Numbered from the stretch's first letter, positions 26,470-35,247 are shown. The stretch is DNA of 64,000 nt from Tautonia sp040717455 (GCF_040717455.1 NZ_JBFEFH010000021.1:62001-126000), one strand, 5' to 3'. Made by a program: numbers and translations. The notes: generated by a model from the sequence alone, not told the origin.

Positions 26470-27924
26470 TCATATGCCCGGATAGACGACCTGAATCATC
26501 AGTTGCATCACCACCACCTGCACCGCCATGAGCAGGGTCGTCACCCCCAGACTGACCGCCCCTCCCCCGAGCCGGGCCAGCCCGGCGGCCGAGGCGGCCA
26601 GCAGCATCGGGCAGAACGGGATCCAGAGCCGGGCCACCTCGCTCAGGCTGCGCCCGGTCAACGTCAGCAAGACCAGGACCCCCAGCGCGATCCACGACAC
26701 CCGAGGTGCCCGGCCGCTCGCCAGCCCCACCACGGCCCAGACCGCCGCCGGCACGCCGAGCGCCACGGCCAGCTCGATCGGGTTGATCAGGAGCCAGGCC
26801 GCGTAACGCCTCGGGTGTTCGACATAGAATCCGGCGTGATTCGCCTGATTCCACCACCAGATGACGAAGGGGTTCGCCCCGGTCGCGAGCCATCCCAGCA
26901 AGGTCGGCGTCAGGAACCCGGCCCCCGTGGCGAGGATCAACCCCGCCCTGTGCCGGATTGAGACCCCGGGGCTCGTGGCTAGCATGAGGCCGACCATCAA
27001 CCCCACCGCCAGGAACGCCAGGGTGAACACCATCCCCACCGCCAGGATCACCCCCGCCGCCCCCGCCGCGATCGGCCCGCGACGGGTCGCCAGCGCCAGG
27101 GCCGCGGTCGCCAGCAAGGGGAACGCCGTGTCGGCCGTCGGCTGGAACAGGATGGCCGCGGGGACCAGGGGCCACAGGCTCGCCGCCGACCACGACACGG
27201 CCGCATCGCACCCCGAGCCTCGCATCAAGAGATACAGCGGCACCGCCGTACCCGCGCAGGCCAGCAGCGTGAGGGCGCCGATCAGGACCAACGCCGCGCG
27301 ATCGGCCCTCGGGATCGGGCCGAGGATCTCGCGGAAGGCGTTGGCCAGTTCCGCCGGCAACGCCTCGTCGAGGGTCCGAGCCAGGGCCGGAAACGCGTTC
27401 ATCACGGCCAGCGCCCCCCGGGTCGTCAGGAACAGTCCCGGGGGATGGGTGCCGATATGATAAACATCCTGCTCGCGAATCCATTCGGGATAGTCGCCGA
27501 GGAACGCGGCGACGTCCCCCATCTCCGACCGGGCAACGGTGTAGTACCCGCTCGACCCGCTCAGCCCGAGCGTCACCATCTTGGCCAGGCCGTATCCCGG
27601 CGGCGCGGCCATCAGCGCGGCAAGCTGGGCGAAGACCCCCATGCCCAGCAAGGCAGCGAGCCAGGCCGCCTCGCGCCGCCTCGGTCGCGTCGATCGGCCC
27701 AGGTCGCGCCGACCGATCGCCACGAAGCCCGCATACAACACCAATCCGACCGATCCCAGCCCGACATTCACCGCCACCGGCTCGACCGCGTCGCCGAGCC
27801 GGGCCCAGGTCCACTCCCCCGGCACCCCCAGCGGGATCCTCGGATCGCGGAGCACCAACGCCAGCCCCACCAGGAGCAGCACCGAAACCACCAGCACCAG
27901 CAATCGAGCAACGCGAAGCGACAT
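26470..27924 (-). CDS. Multi-pass membrane protein, GT-C glycosyltransferase-like
   Basis: 484 aa, about 11-12 hydrophobic helices. After helix 3 a periplasmic loop holds WIREQDVYHIGTHPPGLFLT, the YH-GTHPPG element seen in a planctomycete group of mannosyltransferase-like membrane proteins; the acidic residues before it (EMGDVAAFLGDYPEW) could be catalytic. The first Asp-Glu pair typical of GT39 is not obvious, so activity is less certain than for the other three GT-C proteins here. It is convergent with the sulfatase (27-base gap) and lies just downstream of the nfnB-like gene on the same strand with a gap of about 60 bases, though a shared function is unlikely. Confidence 0.65.
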   Translation of the reverse strand: MSLRVARLLVLVVSVLLLVGLALVLRDPRIPLGVPGEWTWARLGDAVEPVAVNVGLGSVGLVLYAGFVAIGRRDLGRSTRPRRREAAWLAALLGMGVFAQLAALMAAPPGYGLAKMVTLGLSGSSGYYTVARSEMGDVAAFLGDYPEWIREQDVYHIGTHPPGLFLTTRGALAVMNAFPALARTLDEALPAELANAFREILGPIPRADRAALVLIGALTLLACAGTAVPLYLLMRGSGCDAAVSWSAASLWPLVPAAILFQPTADTAFPLLATAALALATRRGPIAAGAAGVILAVGMVFTLAFLAVGLMVGLMLATSPGVSIRHRAGLILATGAGFLTPTLLGWLATGANPFVIWWWNQANHAGFYVEHPRRYAAWLLINPIELAVALGVPAAVWAVVGLASGRAPRVSWIALGVLVLLTLTGRSLSEVARLWIPFCPMLLAASAAGLARLGGGAVSLGVTTLLMAVQVVVMQLMIQVVYPGI

Positions 27925-27987
27925 GGCAGATCAATCGTGTCCCTGACAATCACTCCGGCTGCCCGCCCCTGCCCCCTTTCGCTCGGG

Positions 27988-29445
27988 TCAAGCAGGCGAA
28001 GGGGTTTCCCCATCCCAGCGGCCGGAGTCGAGATACTCCCGGATCGACGCGGCCGCGGTGCGACCGGCGGCCATCGCCAGGATCACCGTCGCCGCCCCGG
28101 TCACGATGTCCCCCGCGGCGAAGACGCCGCGCTTCGACGTCCGCAGCGAGTTTGGGTCGGCCGCGATGTACCCCTTGCGGTTCGTGACCATGTCGGGGGT
28201 TGATGACTGCACCAGGGGATTCGCCCCCGTGCCGAGCGCCACCACCGCCATCGCCACCGGCAAGTCGGACTCGGACCCGGCGATCGGCACCGGCGCGCGT
28301 CGGCCCGAGTCGTCCGGCTCGCCCAGTTCCATCCGAATGCAGCGCACCGCCGTCAATCGGCCGTCGTCGTCGCCGAGGAACGCCACCGGATTCGCCAGGG
28401 TCAGCAGCTCGATCCCCTCCTGCTTGGCGTGGCGGACTTCCTCGACCCTCGCGGGCATCTCGGCCTCGGTCCGGCGGTAGATCAAGGTGCTCGTCCGGGC
28501 CCCCAGGCGGGCCGCCGTGCGGACGGCATCCATCGCCGTGTTGCCGCCGCCGATGACGGCGATGTCCTGCCCCCGGCAGTCGAAGACCGGCTCGTCGTAA
28601 CGGGGGAACTCGTTGGCGTGCATCAGGTTCACGCGCGTCAGGAACTCGTTGGCCGAGTAGACGCCCGAGAGATGCTCGCCGGGAATCTCCATGAACTTCG
28701 GCAGGCCCGCGCCCGTGGCGACCAGCACGGCGTCGTAACCGTCCTCGGCCATCAGTTCGTCGATCGTCACCGTCTTGCCCACGACGACGTTCGTCTGGAA
28801 CGCGACCCCCATCTGCCGCAGCACGTCGACCTCGTGCCGGACGATTTCCTTCGGCAGGCGGAACTCGGGGATGCCGTAAATCAAGACACCGCCGATCTCG
28901 TGCAGCGCCTCGAACACCGTGACCGCGTGCCCCCAGCGCACCAGGTCGCCCGCGGCGCTCAACCCCGCCGGGCCGGACCCGATGATCGCCACCCGCTTGC
29001 CCGTCGGCGGGGCAATCTCCGGAAGTCCAACCGCGCCGTGCTCGCGTTCGTAGTCGGCCACGAACCGTTCCAGGTAGCCGATCCCCAGCGGCTCGAACTT
29101 CTTGCCGAGGATGCAGCACCCTTCGCACTGGGTTTCCTGAGGACAAACGCGCCCCGTGATCGCCGGCAGCACGTTGTCCTCGCGAATCTTGCTGGCGGCG
29201 CCCAGGTAGTCGCCCGCCGTGATCAGCTCGACGAAGTCCCTGATCTTCACCCCGACCGGGCAGCCGGCCACGCAGGCCGGCTTGGCGCATTCGAGGCAGC
29301 GCAACGCCTCGGTCGTGGCCCCGAGGACCGTGAGCCCCCGGTTCACCTCGGCGAAGTTGTGCCGGCGGAGGTCGGCCTCCTGCTCGGGCATCTCCTGGCG
29401 GGGGATCTTCGTCCGTTCTTTCGGGGGCAGGGTGTTGCGGCTCAT
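27988..29445 (-). CDS. NfnB/GltD-like NAD(P)H-dependent flavin oxidoreductase large subunit
   Basis: 485 aa, of the glutamate synthase small subunit / NfnB / SudA family. The N-terminal Fe-S domain has CLECAKPACVAGCPVGVKI and RVCPQETQCEGCCIL (two [4Fe-4S]-type cysteine sets). Then come FAD-binding VAIIGSGPAGLSAAGDL and NAD(P)-binding IAVIGGGNTAMDAVRTAARLG, and the end GVFAAGDIVTGAATVILAMA. The start ATG at 29445 overlaps the stop of the partner gene (ATGA), so the two subunits are made together. Known roles of this pair are ferredoxin:NADP oxidoreduction (NfnAB, electron-bifurcating) or sulfide-dehydrogenase activity (SudAB). With no gltB-type large subunit nearby, Nfn/Sud is preferred over GltD. 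Confidence 0.9.
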   Translation of the reverse strand: MSRNTLPPKERTKIPRQEMPEQEADLRRHNFAEVNRGLTVLGATTEALRCLECAKPACVAGCPVGVKIRDFVELITAGDYLGAASKIREDNVLPAITGRVCPQETQCEGCCILGKKFEPLGIGYLERFVADYEREHGAVGLPEIAPPTGKRVAIIGSGPAGLSAAGDLVRWGHAVTVFEALHEIGGVLIYGIPEFRLPKEIVRHEVDVLRQMGVAFQTNVVVGKTVTIDELMAEDGYDAVLVATGAGLPKFMEIPGEHLSGVYSANEFLTRVNLMHANEFPRYDEPVFDCRGQDIAVIGGGNTAMDAVRTAARLGARTSTLIYRRTEAEMPARVEEVRHAKQEGIELLTLANPVAFLGDDDGRLTAVRCIRMELGEPDDSGRRAPVPIAGSESDLPVAMAVVALGTGANPLVQSSTPDMVTNRKGYIAADPNSLRTSKRGVFAAGDIVTGAATVILAMAAGRTAAASIREYLDSGRWDGETPSPA

Positions 29446-30353
29446 CGGGACGCCACCTCCGCCAGACTCTCGTCGGCCTGAGGCTCGTCGAGGCGGCACG
29501 AGCGGCGGACGCATTCGATCGCGGCGATCGGGTCGGCCCGGAAGGCGTCGAGCGCCTTCGCCTCGCTGACGGCATAGGTCCGGTTGCGCCGGGCGAGCAC
29601 GTCGAAGTCGACGATGTGGGCGTCGAACTCCGGCCCGTCCACGCAGGCGAAGCGGGTGCCTTCTTTCGTGGCGACGCGGCAACCGCCGCACATGCCCGTG
29701 CCGTCGACCATCAACGAGTTGAGGCTGACGATCGTCCGGATGCCCGACGGCCGCGTCATCTCGGCCACCGCCTGCATCATCCGGACCGGGCCGATGGCCA
29801 GCACCAGGTCGATCCGGCTGCCTCGCAGGATTCGCTCGCAGAGCGGGTCGATCACCACCCCTTTGCGCCCGTAACTGCCGTCGTCGGTCACAATCTCCAG
29901 CTCGTCGGCGATCTCCCGGAGTTCCGGCTCGAGCAGGACGAGTTCCTTCGTCCTGGCCCCGACGATCACCACCACGCGGTTGCCGGCCTCCTTCATCGCT
30001 CGGGCCGTCGGCCAGGCGATCGCCGTGCCGACCCCGCCGCCGATGACCACCACGGTGCCGTACTTCCGCACGTCCGACGGCTTGCCGAGCGGCCCGACGA
30101 GGTCGAGCACCGCGTCGCCGGCCTCCAGCATGTTCATCAGCCGGGTCGTCTTGCCGACCCCTTGCACGATCAGCGTGATCGTGCCGCGATCGGGGTCGCC
30201 GTCGGCGATCGTCAGGGGAATCCGCTCGCCTCGCTCGTGCAGGCGGACGATGACGAACTGCCCGGCCTCCCGCTTGCGGGCGACTCGGGGCGCCTCGATC
30301 ACGAATCGCTTGATCTCAGGCGCGAGAAATTCAGCCTCGAGGATCGGGAACAT
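29442..30353 (-). CDS. NfnA/SudB-like FAD/NAD-binding reductase subunit with [2Fe-2S] site
   Basis: 303 aa. N-terminal FAD domain (REAGQFVIVRLHERGERIPL), NAD-binding domain (VVVIGGGVGTAIAWPTARAM), then a [2Fe-2S] cysteine set in DGTGMCGGCRVATKEGTRFA with C-V-DGPEFD, the sulfide/dihydroorotate-dehydrogenase-like signature. The C-terminus extends about 45 residues beyond the cluster. It is the first gene of the nfnA-nfnB pair, coupled by ATGA. The complex would exchange electrons among NADH, NADPH and ferredoxin in the cytoplasm. No clear Shine-Dalgarno precedes the ATG at 30353, so a slightly different start is possible. Confidence 0.9.
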   Translation of the reverse strand: MFPILEAEFLAPEIKRFVIEAPRVARKREAGQFVIVRLHERGERIPLTIADGDPDRGTITLIVQGVGKTTRLMNMLEAGDAVLDLVGPLGKPSDVRKYGTVVVIGGGVGTAIAWPTARAMKEAGNRVVVIVGARTKELVLLEPELREIADELEIVTDDGSYGRKGVVIDPLCERILRGSRIDLVLAIGPVRMMQAVAEMTRPSGIRTIVSLNSLMVDGTGMCGGCRVATKEGTRFACVDGPEFDAHIVDFDVLARRNRTYAVSEAKALDAFRADPIAAIECVRRSCRLDEPQADESLAEVASR

Positions 30354-30555
30354 GATCGTGTACCGGACGGGGTGAACGCGGTCGTGGAACCGTTACCCGT
30401 CGACACCCGACGGGCAATTGCCCCGCCCTGAGGCTCGGAATGGGACCAGCGTGGCGCCCCCTCTTGAGGCGCAGCTCGCACCATCATCCTAGCAAGAATC
30501 GCCCTTGCTGAACAGAGAATCCCGCCCAATCCCCCCGCGATTCGTGCCGGTGGAA

Positions 30556-31446
30556 TCAGTACGTCTCGATCAGCAGTCGCCCCGAGTCTTGCAAGACGCG
30601 CCGGAAGTCGGACCAGGAAATCCCGTCGCGATCGGCCCGCTGCCGGAGCACCCCCTCGATGTGGTCCTCCATCCCCTTGATCCCGCAAATGTACAGGAAC
30701 GTCTCCTGCCGATCGAGCAGGGCCCAGACCTCCTCGAGCTGCTCCTCCATGCGATGGTGGACGTACATCCTCGCGCCGCCCGGGGCGTCTTCCTCGCGGC
30801 TCAGGGCATAGGAGACGCGGAAATTGGGGTGGTCCCGCCGATAGGCGTCGAATTCACCCCGATAGAGGCACTCGCCGAGCGACCGGGCCCCTTCGAACAA
30901 CCGGACCTGACCTTGCCAGTCGCCCCGCTCGACAAAGAGATGACGCAAAAACCCGCGAAACGGCGACACCCCGGTCCCGGTCGCCGCCAGGATCAGGTTC
31001 GATCGCGGGTCGTCGGGCAGGACGAAGCTCCTCCCGAACGGCCCGGTGACGGCGATCTCATCCCCCGGCCGGGCATTGCACAGGAATTCCGACGAGGGAC
31101 TCCCGCGCAGGGTGCCGGCCTCCGGGTCCTCGACCATCACGCGCTTGACGCAGATGGCCACAAGCCCTTCCTGCCCGGCCTCGCCCCCCCGGGACGAGGC
31201 GATCGAATAGAACCGCACGGTGCTGGCGTGGCCCCGGTCCTCGACCCCGGGAATGATGATGCCCAGGCTCTGGCCCTCTCGGTAGGCGTAATCGAGGCCC
31301 GAGAGGTCGAGCACCAGGTGCCGGATCTCCGCCACCCCCTCGGGCGTCAGTCGGACGTTCGACGCCACCCGGGCAAGCCCCGGAGCGTCGGTCTGGTAGC
31401 GCGGCGAGGGGACGTTGGGCGGAGAATCGGGGGCATTTCGAGGCAT
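30556..31446 (-). CDS. Plant-type ferredoxin-NADP reductase (FNR)
   Basis: 296 aa. The FAD motif is VRFYSIASS (R-x-Y-S), followed by ICVKRVMVE and CNARPGDEIAVTGPFGR; the NADP-binding part has LILAATGTGVSPFRGFLRHL, a CGIKGMEDHIE block (YICGIKGM) and the terminal ETY with C-terminal Tyr that stacks on the flavin. These are marks of the cyanobacterial/plastidic FNR class. It transfers electrons between ferredoxin or flavodoxin and NADP(H). The gene lies 200 bases upstream of nfnA on the same strand, which gives a local set of three ferredoxin/pyridine-nucleotide genes. The ATG at 31446 lacks a strong Shine-Dalgarno. Confidence 0.9.
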   Translation of the reverse strand: MPRNAPDSPPNVPSPRYQTDAPGLARVASNVRLTPEGVAEIRHLVLDLSGLDYAYREGQSLGIIIPGVEDRGHASTVRFYSIASSRGGEAGQEGLVAICVKRVMVEDPEAGTLRGSPSSEFLCNARPGDEIAVTGPFGRSFVLPDDPRSNLILAATGTGVSPFRGFLRHLFVERGDWQGQVRLFEGARSLGECLYRGEFDAYRRDHPNFRVSYALSREEDAPGGARMYVHHRMEEQLEEVWALLDRQETFLYICGIKGMEDHIEGVLRQRADRDGISWSDFRRVLQDSGRLLIETY

Positions 31447-31767
31447 GAGTCGTCAGGGCTCGGTTCGAGCGCGTCGGCATCCGGGGTCGCATGATCGGGC
31501 GGGCCCCACCGCGGGGCGCCACGAGTTATCTTGGACCCATGCCCCCGGAGGGTCAACGGCATCCCCCCGCGTTCGATTCGCGAATCCGGCCCGGTCCTGC
31601 CTGGCGATCTGTTGAACACTCGCTACCATGACACGAAGGAAGCCGGAACGGGGCGGTCGGCCGTCCCGGGTCGAGGGCCGGGGGCACCCGGGCGATCGGA
31701 GATCGCCCCGGGGTCGACGCCGTCGCCCCCTACCGATATCGCCAACGCCAACCGGGGAGCGATCCGA
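31447..31767. other. Divergent intergenic region
   Basis: About 320 bases between FNR (minus) and the DUF3500 gene (plus), GC-rich throughout. It must hold two promoters; none could be picked out with confidence, and no small gene is supported. Confidence 0.4.
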
Positions 31768-32781
31768 ATGCGCGGACTGAAACCAAGCCTCGCCCTGGGC
31801 ACGATCGGGGTCATCAGCCTCGCCCTCTGGGCCGGAGCCGCCGCCGACCGGCCGGGGGCCGCCATGGCCACCGCCGCCGAGCGGTTCCTCAATGCGCTCG
31901 ACGACCCGAACCGTGAGCTGGCCACCTTCACCTTCGACGACCCCGAACGGCTCAACTGGCACTTCATCCCCCGCGAACGCGAAGGCCTGCCCGTCAAGCA
32001 GATGACCCCCGAGGAGCGTTCCCTCGCCATGGGCCTGCTCGCCACCGGCCTCAGCGCCGAGGGGACCCTCAAGGCCACCACCGTCATGAGCCTGGAGCAG
32101 ATCCTCCACGAGATGGAAAATAACGCCCCCCACCGCGACCCCGAGCTCTACTTCTTCAGCATCTTCGGCGAGCCCTCCGACCAGGGGCGCTGGGGCTGGC
32201 GGGTCGAAGGGCACCACCTCTCGCTGAATTTCACGATCGAGGACGGCGAGGTCATCTCGGCAACCCCCGCCTTCTTCGGCGCCAATCCGGCCGAGGTCCG
32301 CCAGGGGCCCCGCGAAGGGCTCCGCACCCTGGCCGAGATCGAGGACCGTGCCCTCCGCCTCGTCCAGGCCCTGAGCGACGAGCAGAAAGCCGCCGCGATC
32401 GTCTCCGAGACCGCCCCCGACGACGTCCGGTCCGCCAACGACCCCCAACCGCCGGCCGACGAGCCGATCGGCCTCTCCTACGCCGAGATGACCGAAGCCC
32501 AGCGTGACATGCTCCGCACCCTCGTCGAGGCCTACGCCCTCGACATGCCCGCCCGGGTCGCCGAGGCCTGGCTGACCGAGATCCGAGACGCCGGCCCCGA
32601 GAACGTCTCCTTCGCCTGGTTCGGCGCCACCGAGCGCAACCAGCGGCACGGCTACCGCGTCCAGGGCCCGACCTTCCTCATCGAGTTCAACAACACCCAG
32701 AACAACGCCAACCACATCCACAGCTTCTGGCGGAGCATGCTCGGCGACTTCGGCGAGCCCATCGCCGCCGCCGCCGAGTGA
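31768..32781 (+). CDS. Exported DUF3500 domain protein
   Basis: 338 aa (first residues MRGLKPSLALGTIGVISLAL form a signal peptide, cleavage near AAADRP). The DUF3500 domain fills the rest: FDDPERLNWHFIPREREGLP, MSLEQILHEMENN, RWGWRVEGHHLSLNFTI, FFGANPAEVRQGPREGLRTL, and a C-terminal half with FAWFGATERNQRHGYRVQ and IHSFWRSMLGDFG. GGGGAG seven bases before the ATG supports the start. The domain is of unknown function and is widespread in planctomycetes and some Bacteroidetes; the His-His and Asp-rich positions could bind metal. No operon partner is seen. Confidence 0.9.
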   Translation: MRGLKPSLALGTIGVISLALWAGAAADRPGAAMATAAERFLNALDDPNRELATFTFDDPERLNWHFIPREREGLPVKQMTPEERSLAMGLLATGLSAEGTLKATTVMSLEQILHEMENNAPHRDPELYFFSIFGEPSDQGRWGWRVEGHHLSLNFTIEDGEVISATPAFFGANPAEVRQGPREGLRTLAEIEDRALRLVQALSDEQKAAAIVSETAPDDVRSANDPQPPADEPIGLSYAEMTEAQRDMLRTLVEAYALDMPARVAEAWLTEIRDAGPENVSFAWFGATERNQRHGYRVQGPTFLIEFNNTQNNANHIHSFWRSMLGDFGEPIAAAAE

Positions 32782-33118
32782 TCGACCGCGACCCACCGAC
32801 CGATGCGACCCAAACGAGCCATCCGGCACCGAACCCGATGACCCCATGACCCCGCCCCCCCGTTCGTCCCCGGACGACCTGGGGGACGGGCCCCCGGGCT
32901 TTCCCCATGCCCCGAACCTGCCACGGTCCTCGTCGACCTGGCAATCGCTTGAAACGCCCAACCGTCCCAGATCCCCGAACCTCGCAAACATCGCATGACC
33001 GGGACGCCTCGCGTATCCTTCCATCCCGCCCCGGTTCCGCGAACTTCCCCCGACCTCGGCGGAAACACCCCGAGGCGCTTTGCGTCGAGCCGTCCCCCGG
33101 GCCACACACACCCTTGAG
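32782..33118. other. Intergenic region upstream of the structured leader
   Basis: About 340 bases after the DUF3500 gene. No gene, terminator hairpin or clear promoter was recognised; base composition falls gradually toward the AT-richer leader at 33119. Confidence 0.4.
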
Positions 33119-33223
33119 ATGTTCCCTTGGGGCGGCCGAATCACGCCTCTGCGTGACACACATCGTCTTGAATGAATCCCAGCGATCATGGATTCATGGA
33201 TAAGCGTTGATTTTTGGGAACAT
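33119..33223 (+). promoter_or_regulatory. Candidate structured leader: three nested inverted repeats
   Basis: An outer pair ATGTTCCC (33119-33126) / GGGAACAT (33216-33223) encloses two perfect hairpins: TCACGC-CTCT-GCGTGA (33141-33156) and ATGAATCC / GGATTCAT (33172-33179 and 33190-33197, ten-base loop). As RNA this folds into a three-way junction that closes 38 bases before the ATG of the TVP38 gene. The region is AT-richer than its surroundings and carries no reading frame. It could be a riboswitch-like element, a protein-binding leader, or separate operator sites read as DNA. Conservation is unknown; the fold is inferred by eye only. Confidence 0.4.
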
Positions 33224-33261
33224 GGGTCCTCCTCATCGGCCCGTTGCGTAGAAGACCTGCC

Positions 33262-34008
33262 ATGAGCACGGAGGAGACCGACGCGCCGCTCGACCGCCGA
33301 GCCTCGCGGGGCGAATCGCTCCGGGCGGCGCTGCGGTGGTTGCTGTTACCCCTGGTCCTGTTCGGGCTCGCCCTGCTCTGGCGCAGCCTGCCCGTCTCGG
33401 ACTGGGTCGAGCAGCACGTCCTCCCGGCGATCGATCGGGCCGGTGGGTGGGGCTATCTCGCGTTCGTGGCCGTCTACGCGACGGCCGTGGTCGCGATGGC
33501 CCCGGGGACCGTCCTGACGCTGGCCGGCGGCTATCTGTTCGGCCCCGTGCTCGGGGCGGGGCTGGCGCTGGTCTCGGCGGCCCTGGGGGCGTCGATCGCC
33601 TTCCTGATCGCGCGTCGGGTCGCCCGCCAGGCCCTCCGACGCCGCATCCAGGCCGACCGCCGCTTCCGGTCGCTCGACCGGGCCGTGGCGCGGCGGGGGG
33701 CCTGGGTGGTCCTCCTGCTCAGGCTCTCTCCCGCCGTACCCTTCAACGTCTTGAATTATGCCCTGGGATTAACGGGTGTCCGCTTCTCGACCTATGTGCT
33801 TGCAAGCCTCGTCGGCATGGCGCCGGGGGCCCTCGTCATCGCCTTCATCGGTGCCTCGGCCGGGAACGAGCGGCCGGCCTCGATCGGCTGGGGGGGGTGG
33901 ATCGCCCTGCTCCTCTCCGCCCTGCTGACCGCGACGGCCCTGGCCGTCATCGCCAATCAGGCCCTGGCCCAGGCCGGCGCAGACGAACCCGACCACTCCC
34001 CGAACTGA
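33262..34008 (+). CDS. TVP38/TMEM64 (DedA/VTT-like) membrane protein
   Basis: 248 aa. After a short charged N-terminus there are about six hydrophobic segments with the SNARE-associated/VTT domain: VAMAPGTVLTLAGGYLFGP, ALVSAALGASIAFLIARRVA, then the amphipathic region with VVLLLRLSPAVPFNVLNYAL and LGLTGVRFSTYVLASLVGM. These proteins are linked to lipid scrambling or envelope homeostasis. The start is the ATG at 33262 (MSTEETDA); a TTG at 33214 in the same frame would fall inside the candidate leader and is less likely. The rhodanese gene follows 66 bases later on the same strand. Confidence 0.88.
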   Translation: MSTEETDAPLDRRASRGESLRAALRWLLLPLVLFGLALLWRSLPVSDWVEQHVLPAIDRAGGWGYLAFVAVYATAVVAMAPGTVLTLAGGYLFGPVLGAGLALVSAALGASIAFLIARRVARQALRRRIQADRRFRSLDRAVARRGAWVVLLLRLSPAVPFNVLNYALGLTGVRFSTYVLASLVGMAPGALVIAFIGASAGNERPASIGWGGWIALLLSALLTATALAVIANQALAQAGADEPDHSPN

Positions 34009-34074
34009 TCCCCGACCGACCGACTCCCTCCCCCTTTCGATCAATCACCCTCCTTCCCTCGGGAGTTCGCCCCA

Positions 34075-34434
34075 ATGACCCAGGCGACTGACGTGCGGCG
34101 CTGGACGCCGCTCGAACTGAACGAACACTTCCTCGCGGGCTCTCCCCTCGTCCTGCTCGATGTCCGCGAGGACCTGGAACGTCACTACTGCACCATCGAC
34201 GCCCCGGAAACCATCCTCGAAGTCCACGTGCCGATCGGCGAGGTCTCCAAGCGGCTCGACCTCCTGCGCCGTTGCCTCGACGGCCGACCGCTCGTCATCT
34301 ACTGCCATCACGGCGTCCGGTCGCTCGCCACCGCTCGATGGCTCGCCGCCCAGGGGCTCGAGGACGTCGTCAACCTCGAAGGCGGCATCGATGCCTGGTC
34401 GCTGACGATCGACCCCACCGTCCCCCGGTATTGA
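34075..34434 (+). CDS. Single-domain rhodanese-like protein
   Basis: 119 aa, cytoplasmic. One rhodanese domain: WTPLELNEHFLAGSPLVLLDVREDLE at the start (in two parts), a PETILEVHVPIGEV segment, and the active loop YCHHGVRSLATARWLA with Cys93 as the sulfur carrier and Arg at the end of the loop. Six-residue loop CHHGVR is normal for sulfurtransferases such as GlpE or PspE. The Pro ending of the preceding gene and the short gap suggest cotranscription with TVP38. The physiological sulfur acceptor is unknown. Confidence 0.9.
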   Translation: MTQATDVRRWTPLELNEHFLAGSPLVLLDVREDLERHYCTIDAPETILEVHVPIGEVSKRLDLLRRCLDGRPLVIYCHHGVRSLATARWLAAQGLEDVVNLEGGIDAWSLTIDPTVPRY

Positions 34435-34437
34435 AGC

Positions 34438-34465
34438 CGGCACGCGTCGCTCCCGCCGCGTGCCG
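34438..34465. terminator. 9-bp hairpin between convergent genes
   Basis: CGGCACGCG (34438-34446) pairs exactly with CGCGTGCCG (34457-34465) around a ten-base loop, starting three bases after the rhodanese stop and about 75 bases beyond the end of the facing regulator gene. No T-tract. Confidence 0.5.
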
Positions 34466-34539
34466 CCTCCCCTCCCCGATGATGTCCCTCCCCAGACCTC
34501 CCCCGATCGTGCCCTGCCCCTTCGACATGGCTCAACCGG

Positions 34540-35247
34540 TCAGCGCGATTCCAGGACCCACTGGGTCGCCGCCCGGATCAGCTCGGCCCCGTTGCGCAGG
34601 CCGAGCTTGATCTTGATCCGTTGCCGGTAGGTGTCGATCGTGTGCACGCTCAGGTGCAGGCGTTCCGCCACCTCGGCCGTCGTCAGGCCCGAGCCGATCA
34701 GCCGCATCACGTCCAGCTCGCGGTCCGAGAGGGTCGACTCGGGGGCCGGGACCGGCGCGTTCTCCTCGCCCAGGTTGCCCGGGCGCCCCACCACCCGGCG
34801 CAACATCTGGTGGGCGGCGGCCTCGCTCAGGAAGATCTCCCCCGCAAGGACCCGCCGAATCGCCTCGATGATCCGCCCCGTGGCCGCCTGCTTGGTGATG
34901 TAACCCATCGCCCCGGCCCGCAGCGCCCGCTCGGCATAGAGCGACTCGGGATACATCGACCAGACCAGCGTCTTCACGGTCGGATGGCGATCCTTCAGGC
35001 GTCGGATCAAATCGAGTCCGCTCTCGGTACCGAGCGCGATGTCCACGACCGTCACGTCCGGCCTCGTCGCCTCGGCCTCGGCCAGTGCGCCGTTCAGGTC
35101 GGCCGCCTCGCCACACACGACCAGGTCCGGGCACCGGGCGATCCGGAAGCCCAACCCCTCCCGGACCGCCGGATGATCGTCAACTATCAAGATTCGGGCA
35201 GGAGCTTCCGAGACCTCATGGTCGCTCGGATCGTGCATGATCATCAT
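34540..35247 (-). CDS. NarL/FixJ-type response regulator
   Basis: 235 aa. Receiver domain at residues 18-135 (ILIVDDHPAVREGL acidic pocket, phosphoacceptor Asp69 in DVTVVDIALG, Lys119 in GYITKQ), then a linker and a LuxR-type helix-turn-helix at about 170-230 (LSDRELDVMRLIGSGLTTAE, then LHLSVHTIDTYRQRIKIKLG). It overlaps the end of the histidine kinase gene by 32 bases, so the two are cotranscribed and surely partners. Several start codons lie together (MMIMHD); AGGGAGG lies directly before them, and the second or fourth Met has better spacing. Target genes are unknown. Confidence 0.93.
   Translation of the reverse strand: MMIMHDPSDHEVSEAPARILIVDDHPAVREGLGFRIARCPDLVVCGEAADLNGALAEAEATRPDVTVVDIALGTESGLDLIRRLKDRHPTVKTLVWSMYPESLYAERALRAGAMGYITKQAATGRIIEAIRRVLAGEIFLSEAAAHQMLRRVVGRPGNLGEENAPVPAPESTLSDRELDVMRLIGSGLTTAEVAERLHLSVHTIDTYRQRIKIKLGLRNGAELIRAATQWVLESR

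Noticed and set aside
31453..33189. A 578-codon minus-strand frame opposite the DUF3500 gene
   Set aside because: DUF3500 motifs and a signal peptide support the plus strand; the antisense product is Gly/Asp/Glu repeats only.
33224..33240. CCTCCT in the TVP38 leader as an anti-Shine-Dalgarno switch
   Set aside because: The gene's own ribosome site is weak and does not pair well with it, so a sequestration model is not supported.
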